Assembly (NCBI GenBank): GCA_017522345.1
Contig: JAFWZN010000091.1
Span: 23,425-87,424, forward strand
Origin: Clostridia bacterium
GTDB taxonomy: Bacteria; Bacillota; Clostridia; Christensenellales; Aristaeellaceae
Reading direction: 5' to 3'
Length of the DNA: 64,000 nucleotides
The stretch's first letter is position 1. Each line of letters begins with the position of its first letter. Made by a program: the position numbers and the translations under genes. The notes beneath the pieces are model-generated. The model was not told where the DNA came from. It saw only the letters and a program-made list of their open reading frames with translations, and ran no database searches. Positions 28,754 through 38,014 of the stretch are shown piece after piece.

Positions 28754-29317
28754 TTATGAATCAAGCGCCTTTGCGGCAATATACCCGTCCGGCATCCTGT
28801 ATTTGACGAACAGATCAAAAGGCAGACGCAAAACAACGGCGTCTTCTCCTTCGTCGTAGCGTCCGTTTCCGTCCCAGTTGCATTCCGTAAAATACACCGT
28901 ATCGGGCTGTCCGTCTTTCATGGAAACGTATTCGATGAACATGACATGTCCGTACGCGCCGAAAGTTGAAACTGCAACGGACGGATAACATATTTTGTTT
29001 TCTCCGTAAAAAACTTCCAGCCGCTCGTCCTGCTCGTTCATCGACAGCCAGAATTTTGCATGCAGCGCCGTTTTAAGCGGAACACCCGTAACCTCATTAA
29101 ATCTTCCGTAGGCGTACCATGTGCATTGCCCGGTATAGCCTGCCCGCGCGCTGATGTTGCCCTGCGGGGCATAGTAAACGGCGGCAATATCCGCAGCCGT
29201 CTTTCCGCACAACGCATTCCATGCCTGCGCTTTATTCGCCGCGTCCTCGGCATAGGATACCGTCATCAAGAAAAAAAGGCATACAAACAAGCATGTTTTT
29301 CTAAAGGAAAATCGCAT
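28754..29317 (-). CDS. Secreted CHAP-domain protein (putative amidase/endopeptidase)
   Basis: 187 residues with an N-terminal signal peptide (about 1-23, positively charged then hydrophobic, ending SYAEDA). The CHAP-type catalytic Cys is in TGQCTWYAYGRF, the His in AYGHVMFIEYV, and the third polar position in TECNWDGNG. CHAP enzymes cleave peptidoglycan peptides. Lack of a separate wall-binding domain suggests a small soluble hydrolase. ATG chosen for GGAG upstream; first gene of a two-gene unit with the methyltransferase. Confidence 0.82.
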   Translation of the reverse strand: MRFSFRKTCLFVCLFFLMTVSYAEDAANKAQAWNALCGKTAADIAAVYYAPQGNISARAGYTGQCTWYAYGRFNEVTGVPLKTALHAKFWLSMNEQDERLEVFYGENKICYPSVAVSTFGAYGHVMFIEYVSMKDGQPDTVYFTECNWDGNGRYDEGEDAVVLRLPFDLFVKYRMPDGYIAAKALDS

Positions 29318-29345
29318 TTTTCTTTCTCCGGATTCTTTTTTCTCA

Positions 29346-29374
29346 ATTGTACCACACGCGAAATCTTTTCGCAA
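29346..29374 (-). promoter_or_regulatory. Promoter of the CHAP-methyltransferase unit
   Basis: On minus: TTGCGA (29369-29374), 17 bases, TACAAT (29346-29351), about 28 bases before the CHAP start. It is back-to-back with the promoter of the HTH-ARH gene. Confidence 0.75.
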
Positions 29375-29398
29375 TCAGAACAAATCTTTCTGATTCTG

Positions 29399-29427
29399 TT
29401 GACCGAAAAAACTTCATCATGTATAAT
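29399..29427 (+). promoter_or_regulatory. Promoter of the HTH-ADP-ribosylglycohydrolase gene
   Basis: TTGACC (29399-29404), 17-base spacer, TATAAT (29422-29427). Its position rules out upstream ATG codons as starts, and supports translation from 29455. Confidence 0.82.
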
Positions 29428-29454
29428 GAAGAAAAAACACGGGGGCATGCATCC

Positions 29455-30996
29455 ATGAAATTTGTCGATCAGTTTTCCGCCTTTCGCCGAAAATATTCTC
29501 TTTCCCTAAACATTGTTTCCGATAAGACGGGCATTGACCTAAAAACCCTTCTCGTCTACGAAAGCGGTCAGGAAATCCCCGAAGAAGAGATTCAAAAGAA
29601 AATCTTCTCCTGCGCAAATGAGGGTTTTTCCTGTAATTTCGCTCCGAAACCGGACTTCAGCATGCAGTTTTCGTGGGAAAGCTATGCCGCGGACCTCATG
29701 GTGGAATACCGCCAGAGCGTGGAAGAAGGAAAAGACATTCAGAAATACGAGGATCTTTTTTCCGCCGCCGCAAAGATGGAAGCGAGCGAGGAGAAGGACA
29801 GAATCGCCGACGTGCTTTTTGACGTCGTTACCAAAGCGAATATCCGCGAGGGCTATCAATACATTGAGCCGGACGATCTGCCCTCCATCCGTGCCCTTCG
29901 GAATCGCCCGGAGGAGGCGGAGAAAAAACAAGCTCCTCAAGGCGAAGAGCTGTACGATAAAATCTACGGCGCGTGGCTGGGCAGGATTGCGGGCTGTCTT
30001 CTCGGAAAAACAGTCGAGGGCATCCACACAAACGAGCTTCATCCGCTTCTCAAGGCAAGCGGCAATTTCCCCATGCACCGCTACATCCTTTCAACCGACG
30101 TGACCGACGAAATCGCCGAAAACACGAAATATCCTTTGAGAACCCGCTGCTACGCCGACAAAATCGAAGCCATGCCCGTGGACGACGACACCAATTATGT
30201 GGTACTGGCACAGGTAGTTGTGGATAAATGCGGCAGCGATTTCACAAGCGAAGACGTCATGCGCGCATGGATCGAATATCAGAGCAAAAACGCCTACTGC
30301 ACCGCCGAACGCGTGGCGTATGTGAACTTTGTAAAAGGCTTCCGCCCGCCCTTCTCCGCCCGCTACAAGAATCCATACCGCGAGTGGATCGGCGCGCAGA
30401 TTCGCGGCGACTACTTTGGCTATATCAATCCCGGCAATCCCGAAAAGGCCGCCGAAATGGCATGGAGAGACGCGAGCATCTCCCACATCAAAAACGGCAT
30501 CTACGGCGAGATGTTTGCCGCCGCCATGATCGCGGAAGCAGCCGTCGAGACAGGCATCGAAAAAATCATTCTTGCAGGTCTTAATGAAATCCCCAAAACC
30601 AGCCGCCTGCACGAGGCCATTTCCGAAATCATTTCGGACTGGAAAAAGGGCATGAGCAGGGAAGCAGCCTTCTCCGGCATCCACGCCCGCTGGAACGAGC
30701 ACAATTCCCACGACTGGTGCCACACGATTTCAAACGCCGAGATCGTCGCCGCCGCCCTCCTGTACGGAAAAGGCGATTTCGGCGCGTCCATCTGCATGGC
30801 GGTTGAAACCGGCTTTGACACCGACTGCAACGGCGCGACCGTAGGATCAATTCTGGGCATGCGAAACGGCGCCTGGTCGATCGATCCCGAATGGGTGAAG
30901 CCCTTTAACGATCAGCTTGATACAAGCATCTTCGGCGTAGGCAGAGTAAAGCTTTCCGAGATGGCAAGAAAGACGATTGGGCATATTGAAAGATAA
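29455..30996 (+). CDS. HTH-like N-terminus fused to an ADP-ribosylglycohydrolase
   Basis: 513 residues. The first about 55 residues look like an XRE-type helix-turn-helix (FRRKYSLSLNIVSDKTGIDLKTLLVYESG), followed by a charged helical linker to about residue 155. The rest is an ADP-ribosyl-glycohydrolase (ARH/DraG) domain: YGAWLGRIAGCLLGKTVEG, the metal motif MPVDDDTNY, and the C-terminal VETGFDTDCNGATVGSILG, which supplies the second metal ligands. ARH enzymes remove ADP-ribose from proteins or other substrates. The HTH part suggests a DNA-bound or autoregulated enzyme. It is divergent from the CHAP gene. Confidence 0.8.
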   Translation: MKFVDQFSAFRRKYSLSLNIVSDKTGIDLKTLLVYESGQEIPEEEIQKKIFSCANEGFSCNFAPKPDFSMQFSWESYAADLMVEYRQSVEEGKDIQKYEDLFSAAAKMEASEEKDRIADVLFDVVTKANIREGYQYIEPDDLPSIRALRNRPEEAEKKQAPQGEELYDKIYGAWLGRIAGCLLGKTVEGIHTNELHPLLKASGNFPMHRYILSTDVTDEIAENTKYPLRTRCYADKIEAMPVDDDTNYVVLAQVVVDKCGSDFTSEDVMRAWIEYQSKNAYCTAERVAYVNFVKGFRPPFSARYKNPYREWIGAQIRGDYFGYINPGNPEKAAEMAWRDASISHIKNGIYGEMFAAAMIAEAAVETGIEKIILAGLNEIPKTSRLHEAISEIISDWKKGMSREAAFSGIHARWNEHNSHDWCHTISNAEIVAAALLYGKGDFGASICMAVETGFDTDCNGATVGSILGMRNGAWSIDPEWVKPFNDQLDTSIFGVGRVKLSEMARKTIGHIER

Positions 30997-31013
30997 CTCC
31001 AAAACAAAAAAGC

Positions 31014-31059
31014 AAAAGACTCCGGGCGACGCATCAAAACTTCGCGCCCGGAGTCTTTT
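31014..31059. terminator. Bidirectional terminator between HTH-ARH and deoB
   Basis: AAAAGACTCCGGGCG and CGCCCGGAGTCTTTT form a 15-bp stem flanked by A and T runs; it serves both convergent genes. Confidence 0.9.
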
Positions 31060-31074
31060 CGCTATTTACGCGCT

Positions 31075-32244
31075 TTAGTCCTCTTTGATTTCCTCAAAGA
31101 AGGATTTTCCGTCGAGGTTGTTTTCTACGCCGAACGCATCCAAGATGGTTTTTGCAACGTCTGCAAAGCTATCGCGCGTTCCAATATCCACGCCCTCCTT
31201 GAGACCTAAGCCCCATACCATGACGGGAACCTCCTCTCTGGTGTGGTCGGTTCCGGGGAAGGTAGGATCGCAGCCATGGTCGGCGGTGATGACGAGCACG
31301 CCGTCGTCGCCCAGAAGGCCGAGAATTTCGGGAATATAGCTGTCGAAGGCTTCCAGACACTCCGCAAAGCCGTCCACATCGTTTCTGTGTCCGTAAAGCG
31401 CGTCGGTATCGACGAGATTTACAAACATAAGTCCCTTCCAGTTGTCCTTTTTGAGGATCTTGACCATGGAATCAATGCATGCGTCGTTGCCTGCGGCGTG
31501 ATCGCTCTCGGTAAGCCCGCGGTGATTGAAGATATCCTCAATCTTGCCAACGCCGATAACGTCCAGCCTGTTTTTGCGAAGGACGTCCAGCATCGTCTCG
31601 CCAAAGGGATCGACGGAGAAGTCGCGGCGGTTGCCGGTTCTCACATAATTGCCGGCGGAGCCGACGAACGGGCGGGCGATAACGCGGCCGACGCAATGCT
31701 CGTCCTTTAAAAGACGGCGGGCGATTCGGCAGATGTGGTAAAGCTCCTGAACGGGAACGACGTCCTCGTGCGCGGCGATCTGGAAAACGCTGTCGGCGGA
31801 GGTGTAAACGATGAGCTTGCCGGTGACATAATGCTCGTCGCCCAATTCCTTGATGATTTCGGTGCCGGAGGCGGGACGATTGCCGATTACCTGCATGCCG
31901 GTTTCTTCTTCAAACTTCTTGATAAGCTCCTCCGGGAAGCCGTTCGGATAGGTCGGGAAGGGCTTTTCAAGCGTCAGACCCGCAAGCTCCCAGTGACCGG
32001 TCGTAGTGTCCTTTCCTGCGGCCCTTTCGCGCATTTTTCCATAGCAGCCGACGGGTTCTTCATCGTCGACGCCCAGAATTCTGCCCAGACCCAGCTCAAT
32101 CAGATTCGGAATATCCGGCTTTTTCTGATTCCAAACATTTAAGAGGGTGTTGCATCCGGCGTCCCCGTATTTTGCCGCATCGGGCGATGCGCCGACGCCG
32201 CAGCCGTCCAGAACGACAACTACCGCTCGCTTGATTTTCTTCAT
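31075..32244 (-). CDS. deoB: Phosphopentomutase
   Basis: 389-residue alkaline-phosphatase-superfamily mutase interconverting (deoxy)ribose 1- and 5-phosphate in nucleoside salvage. Mn-binding and phospho-acceptor features are intact: N-terminal VVLDGCGVGASPDAAKYGD, KDTTTGHWE (the Thr phospho-acceptor region), and the C-terminal ADHGCDPTFPGTDHTRE. Length is normal for DeoB. Ribosome site AAGGAG. No nucleoside phosphorylase or transporter is adjacent, so it stands alone here. Confidence 0.96.
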   Translation of the reverse strand: MKKIKRAVVVVLDGCGVGASPDAAKYGDAGCNTLLNVWNQKKPDIPNLIELGLGRILGVDDEEPVGCYGKMRERAAGKDTTTGHWELAGLTLEKPFPTYPNGFPEELIKKFEEETGMQVIGNRPASGTEIIKELGDEHYVTGKLIVYTSADSVFQIAAHEDVVPVQELYHICRIARRLLKDEHCVGRVIARPFVGSAGNYVRTGNRRDFSVDPFGETMLDVLRKNRLDVIGVGKIEDIFNHRGLTESDHAAGNDACIDSMVKILKKDNWKGLMFVNLVDTDALYGHRNDVDGFAECLEAFDSYIPEILGLLGDDGVLVITADHGCDPTFPGTDHTREEVPVMVWGLGLKEGVDIGTRDSFADVAKTILDAFGVENNLDGKSFFEEIKED

Positions 32245-32433
32245 AAAACTTCAACTCCTTATTGGTAGTATGCGGTATATGGGCCCCATTCATCCTGTGC
32301 CCAACCGCGGATTGTGCATTTCTTATCATGAAATCCATGCCAATTTCACCAAAATGCAAACGGCATGTTTATTTCCATCCAATTTTTTTCGACACAGGAA
32401 TCGCAAATTCCTGCAAGCAAATTCGATTTTTTT

Positions 32434-32473
32434 CAAAAAACACGCCGCCGTCCGATTTTCAAGGACTGCGGCG
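32434..32473 (-). terminator. Terminator of the E2-acyltransferase-like gene
   Basis: On minus: CGCCGCAGTCC and GGACGGCGGCG (one mismatch) followed by TGTTTTTTG, 13 bases after the stop. Confidence 0.8.
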
Positions 32474-32485
32474 CAATTTATTTGC

Positions 32486-33406
32486 TTATGCGTTTTTCTT
32501 ATTCTCTTTTTGGGCTTTTTTCGCCTTGCGTTTTGCGCGAAGGGCGGAAAAATCAAAGTCCTCGTTGATGTGGTCGGGACGCTGCTCGAGAAGCTCGGGG
32601 TTCTGAAGGAGCTTTTTAAAATAGTTAAAGCCCTGCGCATACGACGCGCCGCCGCAAATGCGCTCGTCCGTCACAATGCCCAGCGGAATTACGTTTTTGT
32701 ACGTCACGCCGTCTTTCCCGAAAACGGGCTGGCGCTCAAATTTGCCAAGGGCAATGAACACCGTCGTATTTCCGAAATTGTACAGGTGATGGTAAATCCC
32801 CGGAAGACCGATGGAAGACATATTGGTGATAAACATGGAGCAGTGGAACGGGCTTACATCGTAAATAAACTTGGGAAGAAGTCCGTAGCGGTCGGTAAAG
32901 CGCGCAAAGGCAACAACGCCGTTGATCAGCCAGCGCATTTTCAAAAGCTTTTTGACAAAATCCACCGTATCGTTGCCGGCCTTGGGATCCGTCGCTTCCT
33001 TAACAAGCGCATCCATCTGCTCGCTGACCTCAAAAAGCGTGGCGTCCGGCTCGTATTCCATCTTTACGGTCGCTTCATCCATGTTCTTCTTGTCGCCCTG
33101 ATTGCGCAAAACGGTGAGCGATACATTGATAACATTGCGGGCGAAAATCTGTTTATTCATGACAAATCGATTCAGCTCAGGATATTCCGCAACCGCGCGG
33201 ACAAAAGCCGCCACGATCAGGGACATAAAAGAAACCTTTTTGCCCTCCAGAGAGCGCTTTTTGATATACTCCATGATCGGGTCATAGTCAAGATACAAAG
33301 TCAGCATATTCATAGCGTCGTTGCGCTGCGTCATAAGGTAGGGCATAATCTGAACAATGGGATCAATATTGTCAAGTCTTCTTCCGTCTGCACGGCGTCC
33401 GAACAT
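32486..33406 (-). CDS. 2-oxoacid dehydrogenase E2/CAT-fold acyltransferase-like protein
   Basis: 306 residues resembling the catalytic (C-terminal) domain of E2 acyltransferases and chloramphenicol acetyltransferase. There is no lipoyl or E1/E3-binding domain. The C-terminal active-site motif, usually DHRVxDG, reads TDERICGGASYAQGF, so both the catalytic His and the Asp are changed. It ends in a lysine-rich tail (about 20 residues). The start at 33406 follows AAGGGGGAAG; an ATG seven codons earlier has no ribosome site. The enzyme may be inactive or use a different mechanism. No dehydrogenase genes are nearby. Confidence 0.72.
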   Translation of the reverse strand: MFGRRADGRRLDNIDPIVQIMPYLMTQRNDAMNMLTLYLDYDPIMEYIKKRSLEGKKVSFMSLIVAAFVRAVAEYPELNRFVMNKQIFARNVINVSLTVLRNQGDKKNMDEATVKMEYEPDATLFEVSEQMDALVKEATDPKAGNDTVDFVKKLLKMRWLINGVVAFARFTDRYGLLPKFIYDVSPFHCSMFITNMSSIGLPGIYHHLYNFGNTTVFIALGKFERQPVFGKDGVTYKNVIPLGIVTDERICGGASYAQGFNYFKKLLQNPELLEQRPDHINEDFDFSALRAKRKAKKAQKENKKNA

Positions 33407-33442
33407 ATGGGCTTCCCCCTTTTCCATCTGGTGTATCTATAT

Positions 33443-33472
33443 TATTTAACCATAAAAACCGAAAAACGTCAA
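33443..33472 (-). promoter_or_regulatory. Candidate promoter of the E2-like gene
   Basis: On minus: TTGACG (33467-33472), 18 bases, TAAATA (33443-33448), about 37 bases before the start. Confidence 0.5.
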
Positions 33473-33523
33473 TATTCGTGCGTAAAAACTAACATTGACA
33501 CGAATTGCGTCTGAAGCGATAAC

Positions 33524-33555
33524 AGCCCTCCACAGAATTGGTTCTGTAGAGGGCT
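33524..33555 (-). terminator. Hairpin at the end of the polysaccharide locus
   Basis: AGCCCTC(C)ACAGAA and TTCTGT(A)GAGGGCT form a 14-position stem, 34 bases after the permease stop. There is no T-run on minus, so strength as a terminator is uncertain. Confidence 0.5.
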
Positions 33556-33588
33556 AAAGCATGGTGTATTCGACACAAGCCTAATTCT

Positions 33589-35046
33589 TCACTTCGTTCT
33601 TACGTTACTCTTCATGGAAAACGCCGCTGCGCCGATTGCTACCCAGACAATCAGCATCAGATAGGATTCTTTGCCAAAGTGTACCCCGACAAGTCCAGGA
33701 ATCGGAATCAGCTGAAGAATCATAAAGGTCACGGAAAATACCATTCCCAAGACAGTCATCGTCTTTAGAATCGCATTTTTGTCCCTGTCTGCGCGCATTT
33801 TCTTGTATGCCGATGCACTGGTAAAAAAGAACCCCATCGATGCGCCGATCGCAGACATATCCACAAACCAGCCAAGGGCTTCCCTGCCGAGGATCGGTCC
33901 CGAAAGCGATATGAGTAGGCAGAAGATGATCGCATTTTGGGGCGTGCCATATTTTCCATTCAGCTTACTAAAGATCTTCGGCAGATATGCATCCTTTGCC
34001 ATGGAATACATCAAACGCGAGGAAGCAAGATAGAATCCCATAATTCCGGAAAGAACAGCGCAGGATACTGCAACGCCAATCAGAGTTTTTCCGAATACGC
34101 CCAGCATTTCTTCCGCCGCAACCAACAGCACCCAATCCCCCGCCATTACTCTGTCGGGCCAGTTTTCAAGCACGGCAGCCGTCACCGTGTTGTTCGTCGT
34201 GTAGACAAAACAGCCGAACAGTATGGCGACTACCATAATACCAATCACTTTTTTATAGGAAAAATTAAACTCTTCCGCTGCCTGAGGGATGGTATCAAAA
34301 CCCACATACGCCCAAGGCGCAATGGCAAACGTAGCTAAGATCGATGAAATAATCCCGCTGGTTCCGCTCTTTGCAAATTCTGATATGTTTTCCGTCGTGG
34401 CACCTGCAGCCATCGCTGCATTTTTGTCAAATCCCCATATTGGCGCCATGTTGATTCCCTTCGCTTTACTGCTGACCAATCCGGCAACAAATAGCGTAAA
34501 TACCGAAAGAACCAGCATGCCAGACAATATCGTTTGAACAATGCCCGCTTTTTTGACGCCCATAAGATTTACGATTGCGAATATCACCAAAATGACTGTG
34601 GCAAAAACCATCTCGCCAAAGTATATATCAAACCCGGCAATCGTATAATGGAATCCGAATTTCAAGATATCTGCACTGCCGTCAAGCCCATCCACAATGA
34701 GTCCGATCGCAGTTGAATTCATCGGAACATTGGTCAGATAGGCTGCAATCAGAAACCATCCGCAGACAAACGCCACGTGTTTTCCGAAGCATTCCTTGGT
34801 GAAGGTAAACTCTCCGCCTGCCTTCGGATACTTGGGAATCATATATGCATAGCTGAACGCAATAATGATCATGACAATTGCACCCAGCGCCATCGCTATG
34901 GCAGTGCCCGCAACGCCGGAGTTGGGCAAAAACTTCTTTCCGGGATTGACAAACGATCCCCAGCCGATAATACACCCAAACGCAAGCGCCCAGACGTGCA
35001 TTGGCGACAGCTGGCGCTGCAATGTCTTTTCTTTTGTCTCTTTCAC
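33589..35046 (-). CDS. APC-family amino acid permease
   Basis: 485-residue transporter with about 12 membrane helices. The N-terminus HVWALAFGCIIGWGSFVNPGKKFLP matches the APC helix-1 motif (G..IG.G.F) and the helix-6 region AIAPWAYVGFDTIPQAAEE fits the same superfamily. Substrate not clear; glutamate/GABA-type or general amino acid permeases are the nearest patterns. It sits 19 bases after ugd at the far end of the capsule locus, an unusual neighbour for a permease, and a truncated second copy exists at 37416-37970. Confidence 0.88.
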   Translation of the reverse strand: MKETKEKTLQRQLSPMHVWALAFGCIIGWGSFVNPGKKFLPNSGVAGTAIAMALGAIVMIIIAFSYAYMIPKYPKAGGEFTFTKECFGKHVAFVCGWFLIAAYLTNVPMNSTAIGLIVDGLDGSADILKFGFHYTIAGFDIYFGEMVFATVILVIFAIVNLMGVKKAGIVQTILSGMLVLSVFTLFVAGLVSSKAKGINMAPIWGFDKNAAMAAGATTENISEFAKSGTSGIISSILATFAIAPWAYVGFDTIPQAAEEFNFSYKKVIGIMVVAILFGCFVYTTNNTVTAAVLENWPDRVMAGDWVLLVAAEEMLGVFGKTLIGVAVSCAVLSGIMGFYLASSRLMYSMAKDAYLPKIFSKLNGKYGTPQNAIIFCLLISLSGPILGREALGWFVDMSAIGASMGFFFTSASAYKKMRADRDKNAILKTMTVLGMVFSVTFMILQLIPIPGLVGVHFGKESYLMLIVWVAIGAAAFSMKSNVRTK

Positions 35047-35065
35047 GCTTTCACTCCTTCATTCC

Positions 35066-36313
35066 TCAGTCTCGACGGAATATATCCCTCGTATACACCT
35101 TTTCAAGTACATCATCCAGACGGACATCATAGCGGTTGGCAAGGATCGCCTGACTGCGCGCCTTAAATTCATCGAGATCATTGACCACAGCCGATCCGAA
35201 GAACGTGCTTCCGTTCTCCAGCGTCGGCTCATAGATGATCACCGTCGCGCCTTTCGCCTTGATGCGCTTCATAACGCCCTGAATGCTGCTTTGACGGAAG
35301 TTGTCGCTGTTGGCCTTCATCGTAAGGCGATATACGCCGACAACAACTTCCTTCTCCTTCGCCGCATCCCAAGTGTCGTTTTCACTGTATGCGCCGGCCA
35401 GCTCCAGCACACGATCCGCGATGAAGTCTTTTCTCGTTCGATTACTCTCCACGATGGCGCTCATCATATTCTGCGGTACGTCCTGATAATTGGCCAGCAG
35501 CTGCTTGGTATCCTTGGGCAGGCAGTAGCCGCCATAGCCAAAGGAAGGATTGTTATAATGACTGCCGATGCGCGGATCCAAACACACGCCGTCAATGATC
35601 TGTTTCGGATCCAGACCCTTCATCTCCGCGTAGGTATCAAGCTCATTGAAATAGGACACCCGCAGCGCCAGATAGGTATTTGCAAACAGCTTGACCGCCT
35701 CAGCCTCCGTCGAGCCCATGATCAGCGTATCAACGTCCGGCTTGAGCGCACCTTCCTGCAAAAGTCCGGCAAACACCTTTGCCGCCTCCACCAGCTGCGG
35801 ATTGCTCTTATCCGTTCCGACAATGATGCGGGATGGATAAAGATTGTCATAGAGCGCCTTGCTCTCGCGCAGGAATTCAGGACTGAAGAGAATGCGGTCG
35901 CAATGATATTTCTCGCGAACAGACTGCGTATACCCTACTGGTATGGTAGACTTAATCACCATGATCGCATCGGGATTGACACGCGTTACCGTTTCAATCA
36001 CGCCTTCTACCGCAGATGTATCGAAGAAATGCTTCTTGCTGTCGTAGTTGGTCGGCGCGGCGATCACGACGTAATCCGCATCGCGATACGCAGCTTCCGC
36101 ATCCAGCGTCGCAGTCAGATGAAGCTTTCTTTCTCCTGACAGATCTTCCGAAAGATACTTTTCGATATACTCATCCTGAATCGGCGACTGCCGATGGTTC
36201 AGCATCTCTACCTTTTCAGGAATGATGTCCACAGCCGTTACATCGTGATGCTGCGAAAGCAGCACTGCAATGGACAAACCGACATAGCCTGTTCCGGCAA
36301 CCGCAATTTTCAT
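35066..36313 (-). CDS. ugd: UDP-glucose 6-dehydrogenase
   Basis: 415-residue NAD-dependent dehydrogenase of the UDP-glucose/GDP-mannose family. N-terminal Rossmann motif AGTGYVGLS; middle substrate-binding STIPVGYT and [11 protein letters not shown]; catalytic cysteine in [15 protein letters not shown]-terminal UDP domain. It makes UDP-glucuronate for the capsule. The next gene upstream is a UDP-glucuronate 4-epimerase, giving UDP-galacturonate, so the polysaccharide likely contains uronic acids. The length and YCLPKDTK motif place it with the short, UDP-glucose type seen in Gram-positive capsule loci. Confidence 0.93.
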   Translation of the reverse strand: MKIAVAGTGYVGLSIAVLLSQHHDVTAVDIIPEKVEMLNHRQSPIQDEYIEKYLSEDLSGERKLHLTATLDAEAAYRDADYVVIAAPTNYDSKKHFFDTSAVEGVIETVTRVNPDAIMVIKSTIPVGYTQSVREKYHCDRILFSPEFLRESKALYDNLYPSRIIVGTDKSNPQLVEAAKVFAGLLQEGALKPDVDTLIMGSTEAEAVKLFANTYLALRVSYFNELDTYAEMKGLDPKQIIDGVCLDPRIGSHYNNPSFGYGGYCLPKDTKQLLANYQDVPQNMMSAIVESNRTRKDFIADRVLELAGAYSENDTWDAAKEKEVVVGVYRLTMKANSDNFRQSSIQGVMKRIKAKGATVIIYEPTLENGSTFFGSAVVNDLDEFKARSQAILANRYDVRLDDVLEKVYTRDIFRRD

Positions 36314-36325
36314 CTGTTTTTCCTC

Positions 36326-37396
36326 TCATTCCGCCATATAAAACGCCTTGTACCACTGCGCAAACTTCCTCAGTCCTTCCCGCAAACTGGTTCTCGGCTT
36401 GAATCCCATGTCCGCCTCCAGAGCACTGGTATCCGCATAAGTCACAGGCACATCGCCGGGCTGCATGGGGACCAGCTCCTTGTGCGCTTCAAAATCGTAA
36501 TCCTCCGGCAGTACGCCGGCCTGTACCAGTTCTTCCGAGAGAATCTGCACGAAGTCCAGCAAATTTTCAGGCTGGCTGTTGCCGATGTTGTAAACCGCGT
36601 AGGGCGGAACCGGCAAACCATCTTCGCCGATTTTCTTTTCCGGCGCGCGCATCATCACGCGCTTCACGCCTTCAACAATATCATCCACGTATGTAAAATC
36701 GCGCTTGCAGTTACCATAATTGAAGATCTGGATCTTCTCGCCCCTGAGCAGCTTATTGGTAAAGCCAAAGTACGCCATGTCGGGACGCCCCGCAGGACCA
36801 TAAACTGTGAAAAAGCGCAGACCAGTAGATGGAATATTATACAGCTTGGAATAGGCGTGCGCCATCAGCTCGTTGCTCTTCTTGGTTGCCGCATAGAGGG
36901 AAACCGGATTGTCTACCTTGTCCTCCGTGGAATACGGCACCTTCTTATTGCTTCCATATACCGAAGAACTGGATGCATACACAAGATGCTCCACCGGATG
37001 ACTCCGGCAGCATTCAAGAATGTTGTAAAAGCCAATCAGGTTGGACTCGATGTACGCATCCGGGTTGGTAATGGAGTAGCGCACGCCTGCCTGAGCCGCA
37101 AGGTTCACCACGATGTCAGGCTTGTATTCAGTAAACAGCGCATCCATCAGGGGCTTGTCCGCAATGCTTCCCTTAATGAACGTCCACGTGCTGTTCACTT
37201 TCTCTGCGGCCGCCTTTTCAATCTCAGCAAGACGGTATTCCTTCAGTGAAACATCATAGTAATCGTTCATATTGTCGATGCCGATGATGCTGATGGAAGA
37301 AACGGAGCGAAGCAGCTCCATCACCAAATTGCTGCCAATGAAACCGGCCGCGCCGGTAACAAGAATGTTTTTTCCCTCAAGACAAATTGCTTGCAT
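36326..37396 (-). CDS. UDP-glucuronate 4-epimerase-like NAD-dependent epimerase
   Basis: 356-residue short-chain dehydrogenase/epimerase. NAD site TGAAGFIGSN, substrate-recognition NLAAQAGVRYS, catalytic SSSSVYGSN with YAATKKSNE (Tyr-x3-Lys). The AAQAGVRYS and PYAVYNIGNSQP segments are characteristic of the UDP-glucuronate 4-epimerase group (CapI/LspL) rather than UDP-glucose 4-epimerase. Directly upstream of ugd with a 12-base gap. Product would be UDP-galacturonate. Confidence 0.88.
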   Translation of the reverse strand: MQAICLEGKNILVTGAAGFIGSNLVMELLRSVSSISIIGIDNMNDYYDVSLKEYRLAEIEKAAAEKVNSTWTFIKGSIADKPLMDALFTEYKPDIVVNLAAQAGVRYSITNPDAYIESNLIGFYNILECCRSHPVEHLVYASSSSVYGSNKKVPYSTEDKVDNPVSLYAATKKSNELMAHAYSKLYNIPSTGLRFFTVYGPAGRPDMAYFGFTNKLLRGEKIQIFNYGNCKRDFTYVDDIVEGVKRVMMRAPEKKIGEDGLPVPPYAVYNIGNSQPENLLDFVQILSEELVQAGVLPEDYDFEAHKELVPMQPGDVPVTYADTSALEADMGFKPRTSLREGLRKFAQWYKAFYMAE

Positions 37397-37415
37397 AATG
37401 CCACCTGCTCTCTAA

Positions 37416-37970
37416 TTATTCTTTGAAAGAGTATCGTTTGCTCACATAAAACAGAATACCGATTCCGCTCCACACCAACAGCATGATGTAGGACTCTATG
37501 CCAAAGTTTACGCCCGACAGTCCCGGAATGGGCACCCGCTGCAAAAAAATGAACAGCGCCGAAAAAGCTAACCCTAGAATACTGGTAATATACAGGATAC
37601 CTGTTCCATCGTGATCCTTTCGCAGGTTTTTGGCTGTCGCCAGACAAGTAAAACCAAAGCCGATGGACGCCCCAATGGCAGACATACCCACAAACCAGCC
37701 CAGGGATTCACGTCCAAGCACTGCCCCGGCTCCCGCAACCCCCGACGCCGGAAGAAACTTTTTGCCTGGATTGATAAAAGATCCCCACACAATGATGCAC
37801 CCAAAGGCAATCGCCCAAACATTTAACGGCGAGAATTGACACTGCAGTACTTTTCCTGGATCGTTGACTCTCCCCTGTTTATCCTTCCATATTCCGTTTC
37901 TAGCATCGCGTCCGAATATTGCACAGGCATCCGTCGTCGTAGTCCAGTCTCGACGGAATATATCTCTGAT
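37416..37970 (-). pseudogene. Remnant of a duplicated ugd-end/permease pair
   Basis: One open frame joins three pieces: the last codons of ugd (RDIFRRD; the 20-base tract around TCTCGACGGAATATAT recurs at 35071 and about 37950), an unrelated or mutated stretch, and the permease N-terminus (FSPLNVWAIAFGCIIVWGSF) fused at SGVAG directly to the permease C-terminus (GAVLGRESLGWFVGMSAIG). About 300 permease residues are missing, including most membrane helices. It is intact as a frame but cannot be a transporter. It shows past duplication and internal deletion of the 33589-36313 region. Confidence 0.8.
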
Positions 37971-38014
37971 GAATGCTGAATGCTTTTGCATTAAGAACTC
38001 ATCGTGCAAATTAC

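Noticed and set aside
32147..33514. 455-codon plus-strand frame
   Set aside because: Runs across the deoB start, a terminator and the E2-like gene on the other strand; not compatible with those supported features.
33589..35046. Permease as a polysaccharide exporter
   Set aside because: Its helices fit the APC amino-acid family; export is already explained by wzx.
34865..36139. 424-codon plus-strand frame
   Set aside because: Shadow of ugd and the permease start.
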